Shown piece after piece: positions 39,796 through 48,774 of a DNA stretch of 64,000 nucleotides; position 1 is the stretch's first letter; every line of letters begins with the position of its first letter. The stretch is taken from the NCBI GenBank assembly GCA_934636655.1, contig CAKUAS010000008.1:47238-111237 (forward strand). The letters are read 5' to 3'. The notes under the pieces are model-generated. The model did not search any database. It was not told the DNA's origin and was given only the letters and a program-made list of their open reading frames with translations. Source of the stretch: an uncultured Oscillospiraceae bacterium (GTDB taxonomy: Bacteria > Bacillota > Clostridia > Oscillospirales > Oscillospiraceae). Both the position numbers and the translations under genes were made by a program.

Positions 39796-40105
39796 CTTTT
39801 TCCGCCTCCTTTGCGTCGTCAAGGCACTGCCTGAGCCGCGTAAGCTCATCATTATATGCCTTCTCCCCTGCCGGTGTCAGCTCATAGAGCTTTCGCTTGC
39901 CCTCAACGCCGACATATTTTATAAGTCCCTCCTGCTCGAACTCCGAAAGCAGCGCGTACAGCGTTCCCGGGCCGAGCTTAACGCGCTCCATGCTTCGGTG
40001 AGCGATGTAGTCACTGATGTCTATGCCGCATTTTTTGCCGCTACGCAGCGACATCAGCAGGTAAAACATCGGCTCTGTCAATGTTGAAAACTTCTTTCTC
40101 GCCAC
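39779..40105 (-). CDS. PadR family repressor of the DUF2812 operon
   Basis: This is a 108-aa winged-helix regulator (MARKKFSTLTEPMFYLLMSL, with the GPGTLYALLSEFEQEGLI recognition region and the KLYELTPAG wing). Translation starts at a GTG at 40105 behind GGAGGTGA. Its length fits the short PadR-s2 group, with a single C-terminal dimerisation helix. TATCGAT-type inverted repeats overlap its own promoter, so autorepression is likely. The inducing signal is unknown. Confidence 0.9.
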   Translation of the reverse strand: MARKKFSTLTEPMFYLLMSLRSGKKCGIDISDYIAHRSMERVKLGPGTLYALLSEFEQEGLIKYVGVEGKRKLYELTPAGEKAYNDELTRLRQCLDDAKEAEKDEQVR

Positions 40106-40117
40106 CGGCTCACCTCC

Positions 40118-40172
40118 ATATATCGATTATCGATGTTTACTATAGTATATATCGATATTCGATATTTGTCAA
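40118..40172 (-). promoter_or_regulatory. PadR operon promoter with two TATCGAT-type operator sites
   Basis: On the minus strand TTGACA (40167-40172) and TATACT (40144-40149) are separated by 17 bp. One near-palindrome, ATATCGATATTCGATAT (40149-40165), fills the spacer. A second, ATATCGATTATCGAT (40119-40133), lies just downstream of the start site. This is a classic repressor layout. Confidence 0.75.
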
Positions 40173-40185
40173 GATTGTTTTGTCC

Positions 40186-40214
40186 TTGACTAAACACAGT
40201 ATATATATTAAAAT
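40186..40214 (+). promoter_or_regulatory. Sigma-A promoter of iron alcohol dehydrogenase
   Basis: TTGACT (40186-40191) and TAAAAT (40209-40214) are separated by 17 bp. Confidence 0.8.
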
Positions 40215-40243
40215 AAAGTATCTAATTTGGGGAGGAATTACAT

Positions 40244-41455
40244 ATGGATGCTTTGAATAAAGCATATTATCGCTCGTTCCAGGCCGTTTTCAACGTGGGT
40301 GCACGCCTGCTGCCCTGGCGCAAACCTATTACCGTTGAGGGCGAGGGTGCGCTGAGCAAGGCTCCCGAGCTTTTCAAAAAGGAAGGCGTCAAAAAGGTTA
40401 TGATCGTAACCGGCCGCACGGTCGGCAAGACCATTGCGCCTATCGCAAAGGCCGCGCTGGATAAGGCCGGAATAGCATACGAGCATTATTCCGAGGTATC
40501 GGCCAATCCGACCGTCACCGTGGTAAACGAAATTCAGAAACTGTACCTCGAGACCGGCTGCGACGGATTTCTCGCCATAGGCGGCGGCTCGCCGATGGAT
40601 GCCGCCAAGGGTGCGGCCGCAAGAGTCGTACATCCGAACACTCCGGTGAACAAAATGGCCGGACTTCTTCGCGTTCGCCATAAGATACCGACCTTCGTAG
40701 CGGTGCCGACGACCGCCGGTACAGGCTCGGAGACGACGATAGCCGCAGTTATCACCGATCCCGAGACGCACCACAAGTACGCGATCATGGACCTGTGCCT
40801 CGTTCCGAAGTACGCGATACTCGACCCCGAGCTCACGCGCGATCTTCCTCAGAAAACCACATCCACGACAGGCATGGACGCACTGACCCACGCGGTCGAG
40901 GCTTACGTCTGCTGGACGTACAACACAAAGGAATCCATCCGTCTTGCCGAAGAGGCTACGGTCCTGATATTCAAGTACCTCGAGCGCGCGTATAATGACG
41001 GCAACGACATGGAAGCGCGGCAGAAAATGCTCATGGCTTCCTTCAAGGCAGGATTTGCCTTCACCCGCGCAGGTGTCGGCAACGTACACGCGATAGCACA
41101 CACGCTCGGCGGCCTGTACAACACGCCGCACGGACTTGCAAATGCCGTCATTCTCCCGATCGTCCTTGAGGACTACGGCGAGGCTGTCTACGCAAAACTT
41201 GCACATCTTGCCGAGCTCACCGGCGTTAAGACCACCGGCAGCGACGAGGAAAAGGCCAAGGCCTTCATCGCCGAGATTCGTGCCATGAATAAGCGCATGA
41301 ACATCCCCTCCGGCTTTGATTTTATAAAAGAATCGGACATCCATCAGATGTGCCAGTGGGCAATGGAAGAGGCAAACCCTGTTTACCCCGTTCCCGTTAT
41401 CTACAACGAGGCGCGCTTTACAAAGGTCATTCACCGCATAATAGCGGAGGCCTGA
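40244..41455 (+). CDS. Iron-containing alcohol dehydrogenase
   Basis: This cytoplasmic group III NAD(P)-dependent dehydrogenase would reduce an aldehyde to an alcohol or catalyse the reverse. The cofactor loop AIGGGSPMDAAKG lies near residues 107-119, PTTAGTGSETT follows, and metal ligands are in GMDALTHAVEAYV and HAIAHTLGGLYNTPHG. The 403-aa length is normal. GGGGAGG lies 9 nt before the ATG. It is monocistronic. The substrate (ethanol, butanol or 4-hydroxybutyrate-type) cannot be decided from the sequence alone, although 4-hydroxybutyrate metabolism would fit the CoA-transferase at 56729. Confidence 0.93.
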   Translation: MDALNKAYYRSFQAVFNVGARLLPWRKPITVEGEGALSKAPELFKKEGVKKVMIVTGRTVGKTIAPIAKAALDKAGIAYEHYSEVSANPTVTVVNEIQKLYLETGCDGFLAIGGGSPMDAAKGAAARVVHPNTPVNKMAGLLRVRHKIPTFVAVPTTAGTGSETTIAAVITDPETHHKYAIMDLCLVPKYAILDPELTRDLPQKTTSTTGMDALTHAVEAYVCWTYNTKESIRLAEEATVLIFKYLERAYNDGNDMEARQKMLMASFKAGFAFTRAGVGNVHAIAHTLGGLYNTPHGLANAVILPIVLEDYGEAVYAKLAHLAELTGVKTTGSDEEKAKAFIAEIRAMNKRMNIPSGFDFIKESDIHQMCQWAMEEANPVYPVPVIYNEARFTKVIHRIIAEA

Positions 41456-41462
41456 CATTCAC

Positions 41463-41501
41463 AATGACTGCCGCCAAGTATCGGCGGCAGTCATTTTATT
41501 T
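41463..41501 (+). terminator. Terminator of alcohol dehydrogenase gene
   Basis: AATGACTGCCGCC and GGCGGCAGTCATT arms are followed by TTATTTATT. Confidence 0.85.
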
Positions 41502-41527
41502 ATTATAATTAATTTCAGAGGTGACAC

Positions 41528-42448
41528 ATGGAGCTTCTATACGCACTTGAAAAAATACGCACCCCGTTTCTCGACACCGTTATGGGACTGGTCACAAACC
41601 TCGGCGGCGAGGCTGTGTTTATCGCGGCGGCGATCATAGTGTTCTGGTGCCTGAGCAAGAGCTGCGGATATTACATGATGACTGTCGGCTTTGCCGGAAC
41701 GATAATAAATCAGTTTCTCAAGCTCTGGTTTCGCATCCCGCGCCCGTGGGTGAAGGATCCGAACTTCACCATAGTCGAAAGCGCACGGGCTGAGGCCACT
41801 GGCTACTCCTTCCCCAGCGGGCACACGCAGAACGCCTTTGCCGTCTTCGGCGCGCCGGCGAGATATTTTAAAAGCACCGCGCTGAGGATCGTATTCGTGC
41901 TGCTCATCGCGCTGACGGCGTTTTCGAGAATGTATGTCGGCGTGCACACTCCGCTGGACGTCGGCGTGTCGCTCATCGTCGGAACTGTGCTCGTTTTCGT
42001 CATATATCCATTCTTCCGCGATATGGAGAAAAAGCCGAAAAGAGTTTACATAATATTTAGTATCTTCATCGTGATGGCTGCTGCCTTCGTTGCATTTGTT
42101 GAGCTGTACGATTTTCCGGCAGATATTGACCCGGATAACTACGCATCGGGCCTCAAGAATGCGTACATGATCCTGTTTTGTGCCATAGGGCTGATGCTGA
42201 CCTTCTACGTCGACACAAAATACGTTCACTTCCCCACGCAGGCCGTGTGGTGGGCGCAGGTGATCAAGGTAGTTGTCGGCCTCGGCATCCTGCTCGCGCT
42301 CAAGGCCGTTTTGAAAGCGCCGCTGCTCGCGCTCTTCGGCGGTCACAGTGTGGCTCACGGTGTGCGGTATTTCATCGTCATCCTCTTTGCCGGTATCCTC
42401 TGGCCGATGACCTTTAAGTACTTCGCAAGGCTCGGAAAAAAGAGCTGA
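41528..42448 (+). CDS. PAP2-family membrane phosphatase
   Basis: This integral membrane lipid-phosphate phosphatase candidate has 306 aa. The three PAP2 motifs are present: KLWFRIPRPW, PSGHTQNAF and SRMYVGVHTPLDV, holding the catalytic His residues. About eight hydrophobic segments are visible. The four after residue 165 are an extension beyond the basic PAP2 core. Likely substrates are undecaprenyl pyrophosphate or phosphatidic acid. GAGGTG lies 6 nt before the start. The gene ends in a hairpin that runs into the PadR operator palindrome. Confidence 0.9.
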   Translation: MELLYALEKIRTPFLDTVMGLVTNLGGEAVFIAAAIIVFWCLSKSCGYYMMTVGFAGTIINQFLKLWFRIPRPWVKDPNFTIVESARAEATGYSFPSGHTQNAFAVFGAPARYFKSTALRIVFVLLIALTAFSRMYVGVHTPLDVGVSLIVGTVLVFVIYPFFRDMEKKPKRVYIIFSIFIVMAAAFVAFVELYDFPADIDPDNYASGLKNAYMILFCAIGLMLTFYVDTKYVHFPTQAVWWAQVIKVVVGLGILLALKAVLKAPLLALFGGHSVAHGVRYFIVILFAGILWPMTFKYFARLGKKS

Positions 42449-42463
42449 TAAGTTAAAATTTCA

Positions 42464-42500
42464 AAGCTGCGGTGAGAGTTATATCTCTCCGCAGCTTATT
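42464..42500 (+). terminator. Terminator of the PAP2 gene
   Basis: AAGCTGCGG (42464-42472) pairs with CCGCAGCTT (42489-42497), with an inner GAGAG/CTCTC pair, followed by ATTCTT. Confidence 0.7.
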
Positions 42501-42540
42501 CTTACACTACTGAATATAATTCAGTAGTGTAAGAATAAGC
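42494..42540. promoter_or_regulatory. 47-bp perfect palindrome, candidate PadR operator
   Basis: Perfect 22-bp arms (42494-42515 and 42519-42540) surround a 3-bp centre. A TATAAT sequence lies at the centre, so the palindrome probably covers the promoter -10 box of the padR-DUF1700 operon. The right arm ends 20 bp before the start codon. Confidence 0.75.
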
Positions 42541-42560
42541 ACTAGCGAAAGGAGCCGGAC

Positions 42561-42881
42561 ATGAACACGCAATATAAAAAAGGTGTGCTTGAGCTTTGCA
42601 TCCTGTCGCTGCTCACAAAGCGCGACTGCTACGGATATGAGATATCAGACTATCTCTCAAAGCATGTAAGCATTGCCGACGGGACGGTTTATCCGATTCT
42701 GAGAAAGCTGAAAGCCGACGGTCTGCTCACGACATATCTTCAGGAGGAAAGCGGCGGACCGCCGCGCAAGTACTACAAGCTCACCGAGCTTGGCCGCGAG
42801 ACATATCAAAATGACCGTGCGGAATATTTGAAGTTCGCACAGGCCGTGAAGAAGCTGCTGGAGGAGGAAAACAATGAATAA
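42561..42881 (+). CDS. PadR family repressor (DUF1700 cassette)
   Basis: This is a 106-aa winged-helix regulator: KKGVLELCILSLLTKRDCYGYEISDYL, the ADGTVYPILRKLKADGLLTTY recognition region and RKYYKLTELG as the wing. The ATG follows AAAGGAG by about 7 nt. The last codons overlap the DUF1700 gene by 8 bp. PadR-DUF1700 pairs are widespread in Bacillota and usually autoregulated. The perfect palindrome just upstream is the obvious candidate binding site. Confidence 0.93.
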   Translation: MNTQYKKGVLELCILSLLTKRDCYGYEISDYLSKHVSIADGTVYPILRKLKADGLLTTYLQEESGGPPRKYYKLTELGRETYQNDRAEYLKFAQAVKKLLEEENNE

Positions 42882-43596
42882 AAAAGAATTTATGACTCTG
42901 CTCAGTGATGAGCTTCGCAAGAGAAAGATAACTGACGCTGAGGATATTATCGAAGAATATGAGCAGCATTTTGCATTTAAGCTCGCCGACGGCTACTCCG
43001 AAGAGGAGATCGCCGCAAGGCTGGGTGATCCCTCCGAGATAGCCGCGCAGTTTTATGCCGCACCGCAGCCGGGAGCTAAACATTCGGCGGCACTGACGTG
43101 GCTATGGCTTATTTGGGGCGATCTGTTTTTCGGCATTTTCGCTGTGCTGCTTCTCTCGTTCGGCATCGTGCTGGCCGCATGCGTGCTGAGCTTCGGGCTC
43201 ACGGGCGTATGCCTGCTCGCAGACATAGCTAAGCTGCCGTTCGTTTTTCTGCCGGCAATGCCGTATTGGTGCGGCGCGATACTCGGTCTGAGTTTGCTGG
43301 CACTGTGCGCTCTGTCCGTTGCCGGATGCATTTGGTATTTTGCCTTCTACCGTCAGATCTTCCGCTCCTACGGCAGGTTTCACCGCAATGCGCTGGCCGC
43401 TTCAAAAGGCGAAGCTACGCTCCCCGCTCTGACTATCAATCCTCAATTTTCCGCCAAGAGCAGACGCCGTCTGCGCACAATCGCGCTCGTCTCGCTCGCG
43501 TTGTTTGCGGTATGCTTTGTGCTGTCGTTCATCGTTTGCTGCCTGTCCGCGGGCTCACTCCAGTTCTGGCACACCTGGGGCTGGTTTATGAATTAA
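42874..43596 (+). CDS. DUF1700 (HAAS-type) membrane protein
   Basis: This 240-aa protein begins with the conserved DUF1700 helical domain (MNKKEFMTLLSDELRKRK, IIEEYEQHF, GYSEEEIAARLGDPSEIA). Four hydrophobic segments follow (about 72-100, 105-125, 128-155 and 205-230), separated by a basic loop. Family members are paired with PadR repressors and are thought to relate to envelope stress. The biochemical function is unknown. It lacks the DUF4097 adhesin-like partner that often follows in such cassettes. Confidence 0.88.
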   Translation: MNKKEFMTLLSDELRKRKITDAEDIIEEYEQHFAFKLADGYSEEEIAARLGDPSEIAAQFYAAPQPGAKHSAALTWLWLIWGDLFFGIFAVLLLSFGIVLAACVLSFGLTGVCLLADIAKLPFVFLPAMPYWCGAILGLSLLALCALSVAGCIWYFAFYRQIFRSYGRFHRNALAASKGEATLPALTINPQFSAKSRRRLRTIALVSLALFAVCFVLSFIVCCLSAGSLQFWHTWGWFMN

Positions 43597-43623
43597 AAAA
43601 TCCCGCCCAAGGGCGGGATTTTT
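43595..43623. terminator. Bidirectional terminator between DUF1700 and kinase genes
   Basis: TCCCGCCC and GGGCGGGA arms flanked by A and T runs lie between the two converging genes. Confidence 0.9.
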
Positions 43624-43625
43624 CG

Positions 43626-45407
43626 TTATCCAAACAGGCTTATTCTTACGGTGTAGGTCACGGTTTTGCCGTCGTAGGTGACGGTCGCGTCACGGTTTCC
43701 GAGGCCGGTCATGTCGCACTCAACGGTATATTCGCTCGGATCCGTTATGCGCTTTGCGGCACCGTTATTATAATACGCTCTGAGGACCAAGCCCGTCGTA
43801 TCAAGCTCTTCGCCGACGGTGTACACGGTTTTTACGGGCATCTCCTCTATTGTGAGCTCCGTTACCTTGGGGCGTTCTACAATGACGGTGCACTGGTCGT
43901 ACACCTCCATCTTATCCTTGACGTAGACCATGATCGTGGCCGAGCCCTCGCTCACGGCCGTGAGCTTGCCGTCCTGCGTTACGGTCACTATTCCGGTATC
44001 ACTGCTTTTCCAGATATATTCCGGCTCATCCTGTCCCACACCGGGCTCAGGCATGCAGCTTACCTTTAGCTGCGCCTCATCCTCAACGGTGAGCGTGAGG
44101 CTGGGCGAGCTTAGCATGACGGATTTAACGTCGAGCTTCTCTGGCTCTGGCGTTGCCGTCGGCGTCGGGCTGACCGATTCTTTCGGATCGTCGTTTTTGC
44201 CGCTGTCATTTCCCGACAGAGCAAATACGATTATCGCCGTCGCCATCGCGGCAAGGATGAGAGCGAGCGCCAATATGTAACCGAACATGGACTTTTTCGG
44301 CTTTTTTTCCGGCTCTGCCTGTCTGGGCGGGGCCTTTTTAGTCTGTGCAGCCTCGGGACGCGGCTTCTGCTTGGGCTGCGGCTGAGGACGAGGCTGGACG
44401 GGCGATTCGGGTATATACTCGGGGCGCGGATCGGCCTTGAAATCCTCGCGCACGGTCGCCTCATCGCTGCCAAAAGCCGGCGGCACGGGTTCTGGCGCTG
44501 TTTTGCCCGAGGCGGCAAGCTCAAGAGCACGCCTGAGCTCAGCGGGTCCGGAATAGCGGTCGGCGATCTTATAGCTGCATGCGGTCATGACGACTTTTTT
44601 CAGCGCCGGGCTGCCGTTTTTCGGCTGCGGCAGTGTCTCGCCGCGAAAACGGCGTATCTGCGCATCGGTGGTCTGCTCCGCAGTCGGCACCTGAGGCGGC
44701 ATCGGGAGAAACGGACCGCGCCGCTCGTTCAAAAGCCAATAGAGCACCATGCCGAGAGAATATATATCCACTCTGTCATCGTAGCCCTTACCCTTATACA
44801 CCTCGGGCGCCATATACGAATATGTTCCGACCTTATCGGCGGAGGTACGGATAGTCGAAGCCTTGGCAACGCCAAAGTCACCGAGCTTAAACACTCCGTA
44901 GCGACTGACGAATATATTCTGCGGCTTAATGTCGCGGTGGATTATATTGTTCTCGCGGCACAGCTCAAGCGCCGAGCACATATCGCTGCCGAGCTTCATG
45001 ACCTTTTCGACCGTCATGCCGTTTTCGCGTACATAATCCGGCAGTGACTGCAAAAGCTCCATGCGGATATATATATCCCAACCCATATCGTTTTCATGTG
45101 GGATTATCATCTGATCCTCGCAGTTGACGACATTCGGGTGGCCGCGCAGAGCGCCGAGCAGGCGGTATTCATTGCTGATCTCCTCTACCTTTTCACGCAG
45201 CTTCGCGCGCATGGCAAACTCACTCATGGTGCTGAGCATTTCGTCGTACTCCTTCTGAGAGCCGGGAACGCTTATTACCTTGAGCGCGCAATGAAAGTCG
45301 CCGCCGTATTCATCTTTTTTCTTAAGCTCATATACCTTGCCGGAGCTGCCGCTGCCTATGCAGCGCACTATCTCCCAGCCGGGCAGCGAAGATTGCAAAT
45401 TCTCCAT
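43626..45407 (-). CDS. Membrane Ser/Thr protein kinase with Big_2/Big_3 Ig-like ectodomain
   Basis: This is a receptor-like Hanks-type kinase of 593 aa. The N-terminal kinase domain (about residues 11-285) has the Gly loop IGSGSSGKVY, the ATP lysine at 43 (ALKVI), the catalytic HRDIKPQN and DFGVAKA, so it should be active. A Pro/Gln/Lys-rich linker, one membrane segment (GYILALALILAAMATAIIVFAL) and a Pro/Thr stretch follow. Then come two Ig-like domains: Big_2 (about 430-515) and Big_3 (about 518-593, VYTVGEELDTTGLVLRAYY). Canonical PASTA repeats are absent, so the ligand is probably not muropeptide by the PrkC route. The start at 45407 has better ribosome-site spacing than 45416. It has its own promoter. 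Confidence 0.88.
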   Translation of the reverse strand: MENLQSSLPGWEIVRCIGSGSSGKVYELKKKDEYGGDFHCALKVISVPGSQKEYDEMLSTMSEFAMRAKLREKVEEISNEYRLLGALRGHPNVVNCEDQMIIPHENDMGWDIYIRMELLQSLPDYVRENGMTVEKVMKLGSDMCSALELCRENNIIHRDIKPQNIFVSRYGVFKLGDFGVAKASTIRTSADKVGTYSYMAPEVYKGKGYDDRVDIYSLGMVLYWLLNERRGPFLPMPPQVPTAEQTTDAQIRRFRGETLPQPKNGSPALKKVVMTACSYKIADRYSGPAELRRALELAASGKTAPEPVPPAFGSDEATVREDFKADPRPEYIPESPVQPRPQPQPKQKPRPEAAQTKKAPPRQAEPEKKPKKSMFGYILALALILAAMATAIIVFALSGNDSGKNDDPKESVSPTPTATPEPEKLDVKSVMLSSPSLTLTVEDEAQLKVSCMPEPGVGQDEPEYIWKSSDTGIVTVTQDGKLTAVSEGSATIMVYVKDKMEVYDQCTVIVERPKVTELTIEEMPVKTVYTVGEELDTTGLVLRAYYNNGAAKRITDPSEYTVECDMTGLGNRDATVTYDGKTVTYTVRISLFG

Positions 45408-45443
45408 ATCATGCATCCCTGATAATCATTAAAATCACATTTT

Positions 45444-45472
45444 AATATAATATATTCTTTTTACCTTGTCAA
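45444..45472 (-). promoter_or_regulatory. Sigma-A promoter of the Ser/Thr kinase gene
   Basis: On the minus strand TTGACA (45467-45472) and TATATT (45444-45449) are separated by 17 bp. The -35 box begins just after the upstream permease stop. Confidence 0.8.
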
Positions 45473-45473
45473 A

Positions 45474-48400
45474 TTACTCTATGGATTTAAGCGCTCCTGC
45501 CATGTCGATATTATCTATCCTGCGGCGCATAATGGCGTTTACTATGAGAGCAAACACGAATGTTATTATTATCGATACGGCAAAGCTCAAAAAGCTTATG
45601 TGCGGCTTGAAATACATTGTATCGACCTGTATCGCGTTCATTACAAAGGCGTGCAGTGCAACGCCGAGGCCCAGACCGAACACCGCTCCCGCTCCGGTAA
45701 GAATAAGATTCTCTCTGAAAACATAGTGCGCAGCCTCCTTCGGATAGAAGCCCAGCACCTTGAGCGTCGCTATCTCGCGTATGCGCTCTGAGATATTTAT
45801 ATTCGTGAGGTTATACAGAACGATGAATGCCAAGAGTCCGGCACAGAGTATGATTGCCGCGACAACGACAAGCAGTCCGTCGAGCATACCGCTGACGCGC
45901 TCCTTGGTGTCAACGCTCAGTGTAACGCCTCTTACGCCGTCCACCTCGCTTGCGATTGCCGTGGCACAGGCGTTTACATCCTCACCCGCAGGGGCGTTTG
46001 CAAGCGCGGACTTGTACTCGGGAACCGCTCCGAGCTGCTCGGAGCAGGTATCGGGCGAAATGAACACAAAGCTGTCGACATAGTTATCAAAAAGTGCGCT
46101 GACCGTTACGGTGAGCTCTTGTTTCTCCGCGGTCGTTATTCTTATCTTATCGCCGACCTTGACTCCTCCGAGCTGACGGGCAAGGTTGTAGTTTATAGCC
46201 GCCTCGTTCTTACCTGGATAGTCAATGGGAGCTCCGTCATAGCTGAGGTCAATGAATTTGTAAAGCCGCTTACCGTCCGACACTGTGAGCGTTGCGTTCT
46301 TTATCGCCTCGCCGCCGGAAATCTCCGCAACGCCTCGATAGAGGAATATCGCATCCTTGACATTGTCTCCCGCGTCGCGGAAGAATATCTTCTGCTCCTC
46401 CTCGTTCATGTCATAGGCCATGGTAAGCTCATAATCATAGAGAATTATATCGTCATACTGCCGCGTTACAACGTTTTGAATCGTATCGTTGAGGCCGAGC
46501 GCAGTGAGCACGAGCGCGGTACAGCCGCCGATGCCGAGGAGCATCATGAATATGCGCTTTTTATATCTCATGATGTTTCGTGCAGAGACCTTCTGCATAA
46601 AGCTCATGTCGTTCCAAACGGTCTTTATGCGCTCAAGCAGTATCCGCTTTCCGGCCTCGGGCGCCTTGGGACGGATAAGCTCCGCCGGAGCGCATTTGAG
46701 CTCCTTTGCACAGCAATACCACGTTACAAGCAGCGTGACGGCCAGATTTGCCGCCGTTATGCCAAACGCCAGCGGCCAGTTCATAGTGAACGTAAGACCG
46801 GACAGATTATATATGAGTCCATAGCCGAACCATATTACAGCAGGAAAGGCAAAGCTTCCGGCCGCTATTCCGAATACGCAGCCGAGTACCGTCGCACTGC
46901 CGGAATAGAACATGTATTTGCCCGTGACAGCGCCGGAGGAATAGCCGAGCGCCTTCATGATGCCAATCTGAGTGCGCTGATCGTCGATCATTCTGGTCAT
47001 CGTCGTGAGGCAGACGAGCGCCGCAACGAGGAAGAAAAACACAGGGAACACGGATGCGACGCTCTGAACGACGTTAGTATCACTTTCAAAGCATACATAG
47101 CCCGCGTTAGTGTCGCGGTCAAGGACATATGTGTCGGCATGATTTATGTTTTTTATTTGCTTTTCGGCTTTATCAAGCTCTGCCGCGCCCTTATCAAGCT
47201 CGTTCTTCGCAGAGTCAAGCTGTGCCTTACCTGAGGCAAGCTCCTTTTCAGCCTCGGCAAAGCCGCGCTCGGCCTCGGCCTTGCCCTGCTCGTACTGCTT
47301 TTTTGCCGCCTCAAGCTGCGCACCGCCGCTGTTTATCATTTCGCGGGCTTTATCGAGCTCCGCCTGCCCCGCGGCTATCTGAGCGTAGCCTGCGTCGAGC
47401 TGAGCCTTGGCGTCTTCAAGCTGCTTGCGGTACGGCTCAAGCTGCGCGTCGACCTCGGCCTTCTTTTGGCGATGGGCCTCAAGGCGTTCGCTGCTGTTTG
47501 CGATATCCTGCTCGATAAGGCTTATACGGCTCTGAGCATTCTTGATTTTGCGCTCGATCAGACGCGCCTTTATATTCTCACCGTTTGCCTGGGCAGCGGC
47601 GAGCTCTGCATTAAGGCGTTCGATCTCCGCGGTCTGAGCGGCAATTTCATTCTGCTTTTCGGCTATGCGGTTTTCGTAATAGGCTATCTGCTCGTTTACG
47701 AGCCCGTAGGCAAGAGCCTCCTTCGATTTAAACTGCATCAGACCGCTCTCATACTCGGCCTGTCCCTTATCAAGCTCCGCCCTTGCGGCGTCGAGCTCCG
47801 CCTGCTTCTGGTCGATGACGGATGCGTCACCCATCATTTTCTCGGCATCCTCTATCTGCTTGCGGGCCTTTTCAAGCTCGGCCTCGGTTTCGCTTTTCTT
47901 CTGCACATAGGCGGCATAGCCGCTGTCATACTCGGCCTTAGCCGCATCGTACTGAGCCTTGCCATCCTCATACTGCGCCTTAGCATCGTCCAGCTGAGAC
48001 ATGGCATCGTCAATGATGCTGTCACGCCGTACGACAGCCCGCTCTTTCATTAGCTTTTCAAGCGGTTCAACATATTTATCGGTACTTTCATCGTACTCGT
48101 CGGAGTACACATAGCCCTTGGCATCGACGCAGACATAGATGTCCGTATAATAATCCGTAGAGAAGCCGTCCATCGGAATATAGATATAGCCCTTGACACT
48201 GCCGTTGCCGAGCGTGCTCGAGCCGCGCTCCATGTTTATATACAGAACACTGTCGGTCAGACCGACGATCGTATACTCATCATAGGCAAATGTGTCAAAG
48301 GTCTGGTCGCTGTTATCCTTCGACAGCTTTATGGTACTGCCTATATCCGATTTGGAGTACATGTTGGGGTCTGCAAGGCACTCGTTCGGCTTTTCCGGCA

Positions 48401-48770
48401 TACGGCCAGCTTTGAGGTCAATGAGGTTTACCTTTTCAGGTATGCTCTGTGCCATCATGATGAGGTTATCTTCCTCATCGGTGTTAAAGAGGAAATCCGC
48501 ACCGACTGCTCCCTCGGCGAGCGTAACGCCGGAGAGCTTTTTGACCTCGGCAAGGTCATCGTCGGTAAGTCCCAGCGTAGACACAAGGCGGAAATCGTAA
48601 AAATGCGTCCTGTGCGTGTAATTATTATACGTCTCCAAAAAATCCGGGCGCGAGAGTCTCAGACCGACAAACAGTCCGGCCCCCAACGCAATTATTGCGA
48701 ATATCGCAAGATAGCGTCCGAGGCTGTTCTGAATTTCTCTTTTTGTAAGCTTTATGGTCGATTTATTCAT
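45474..48770 (-). CDS. FtsX-like ABC permease with long extracytoplasmic coiled coil
   Basis: This 1098-aa MacB/FtsX-superfamily permease has a first membrane segment at about residues 20-42. A large outer region follows, including a coiled coil (about 250-560) rich in AQYEDGKAQYDAAKAEYD-type Ala/Lys/Glu/Gln repeats. A first FtsX block lies near 590-720 (AALVCLTTMTRMIDDQRTQIGIMKALGYS) and a second at about 965-1090 (LTNINISERIREIATLKVLGFY). The start is the ATG at 48770, 4 bp after the ATPase stop. Such permeases act by mechanotransmission rather than classic transport. The coiled coil may bridge to the wall or to a partner. The substrate is unknown. Confidence 0.9.
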   Translation of the reverse strand: MNKSTIKLTKREIQNSLGRYLAIFAIIALGAGLFVGLRLSRPDFLETYNNYTHRTHFYDFRLVSTLGLTDDDLAEVKKLSGVTLAEGAVGADFLFNTDEEDNLIMMAQSIPEKVNLIDLKAGRMPEKPNECLADPNMYSKSDIGSTIKLSKDNSDQTFDTFAYDEYTIVGLTDSVLYINMERGSSTLGNGSVKGYIYIPMDGFSTDYYTDIYVCVDAKGYVYSDEYDESTDKYVEPLEKLMKERAVVRRDSIIDDAMSQLDDAKAQYEDGKAQYDAAKAEYDSGYAAYVQKKSETEAELEKARKQIEDAEKMMGDASVIDQKQAELDAARAELDKGQAEYESGLMQFKSKEALAYGLVNEQIAYYENRIAEKQNEIAAQTAEIERLNAELAAAQANGENIKARLIERKIKNAQSRISLIEQDIANSSERLEAHRQKKAEVDAQLEPYRKQLEDAKAQLDAGYAQIAAGQAELDKAREMINSGGAQLEAAKKQYEQGKAEAERGFAEAEKELASGKAQLDSAKNELDKGAAELDKAEKQIKNINHADTYVLDRDTNAGYVCFESDTNVVQSVASVFPVFFFLVAALVCLTTMTRMIDDQRTQIGIMKALGYSSGAVTGKYMFYSGSATVLGCVFGIAAGSFAFPAVIWFGYGLIYNLSGLTFTMNWPLAFGITAANLAVTLLVTWYCCAKELKCAPAELIRPKAPEAGKRILLERIKTVWNDMSFMQKVSARNIMRYKKRIFMMLLGIGGCTALVLTALGLNDTIQNVVTRQYDDIILYDYELTMAYDMNEEEQKIFFRDAGDNVKDAIFLYRGVAEISGGEAIKNATLTVSDGKRLYKFIDLSYDGAPIDYPGKNEAAINYNLARQLGGVKVGDKIRITTAEKQELTVTVSALFDNYVDSFVFISPDTCSEQLGAVPEYKSALANAPAGEDVNACATAIASEVDGVRGVTLSVDTKERVSGMLDGLLVVVAAIILCAGLLAFIVLYNLTNINISERIREIATLKVLGFYPKEAAHYVFRENLILTGAGAVFGLGLGVALHAFVMNAIQVDTMYFKPHISFLSFAVSIIITFVFALIVNAIMRRRIDNIDMAGALKSIE

Positions 48771-48774
48771 CCGT

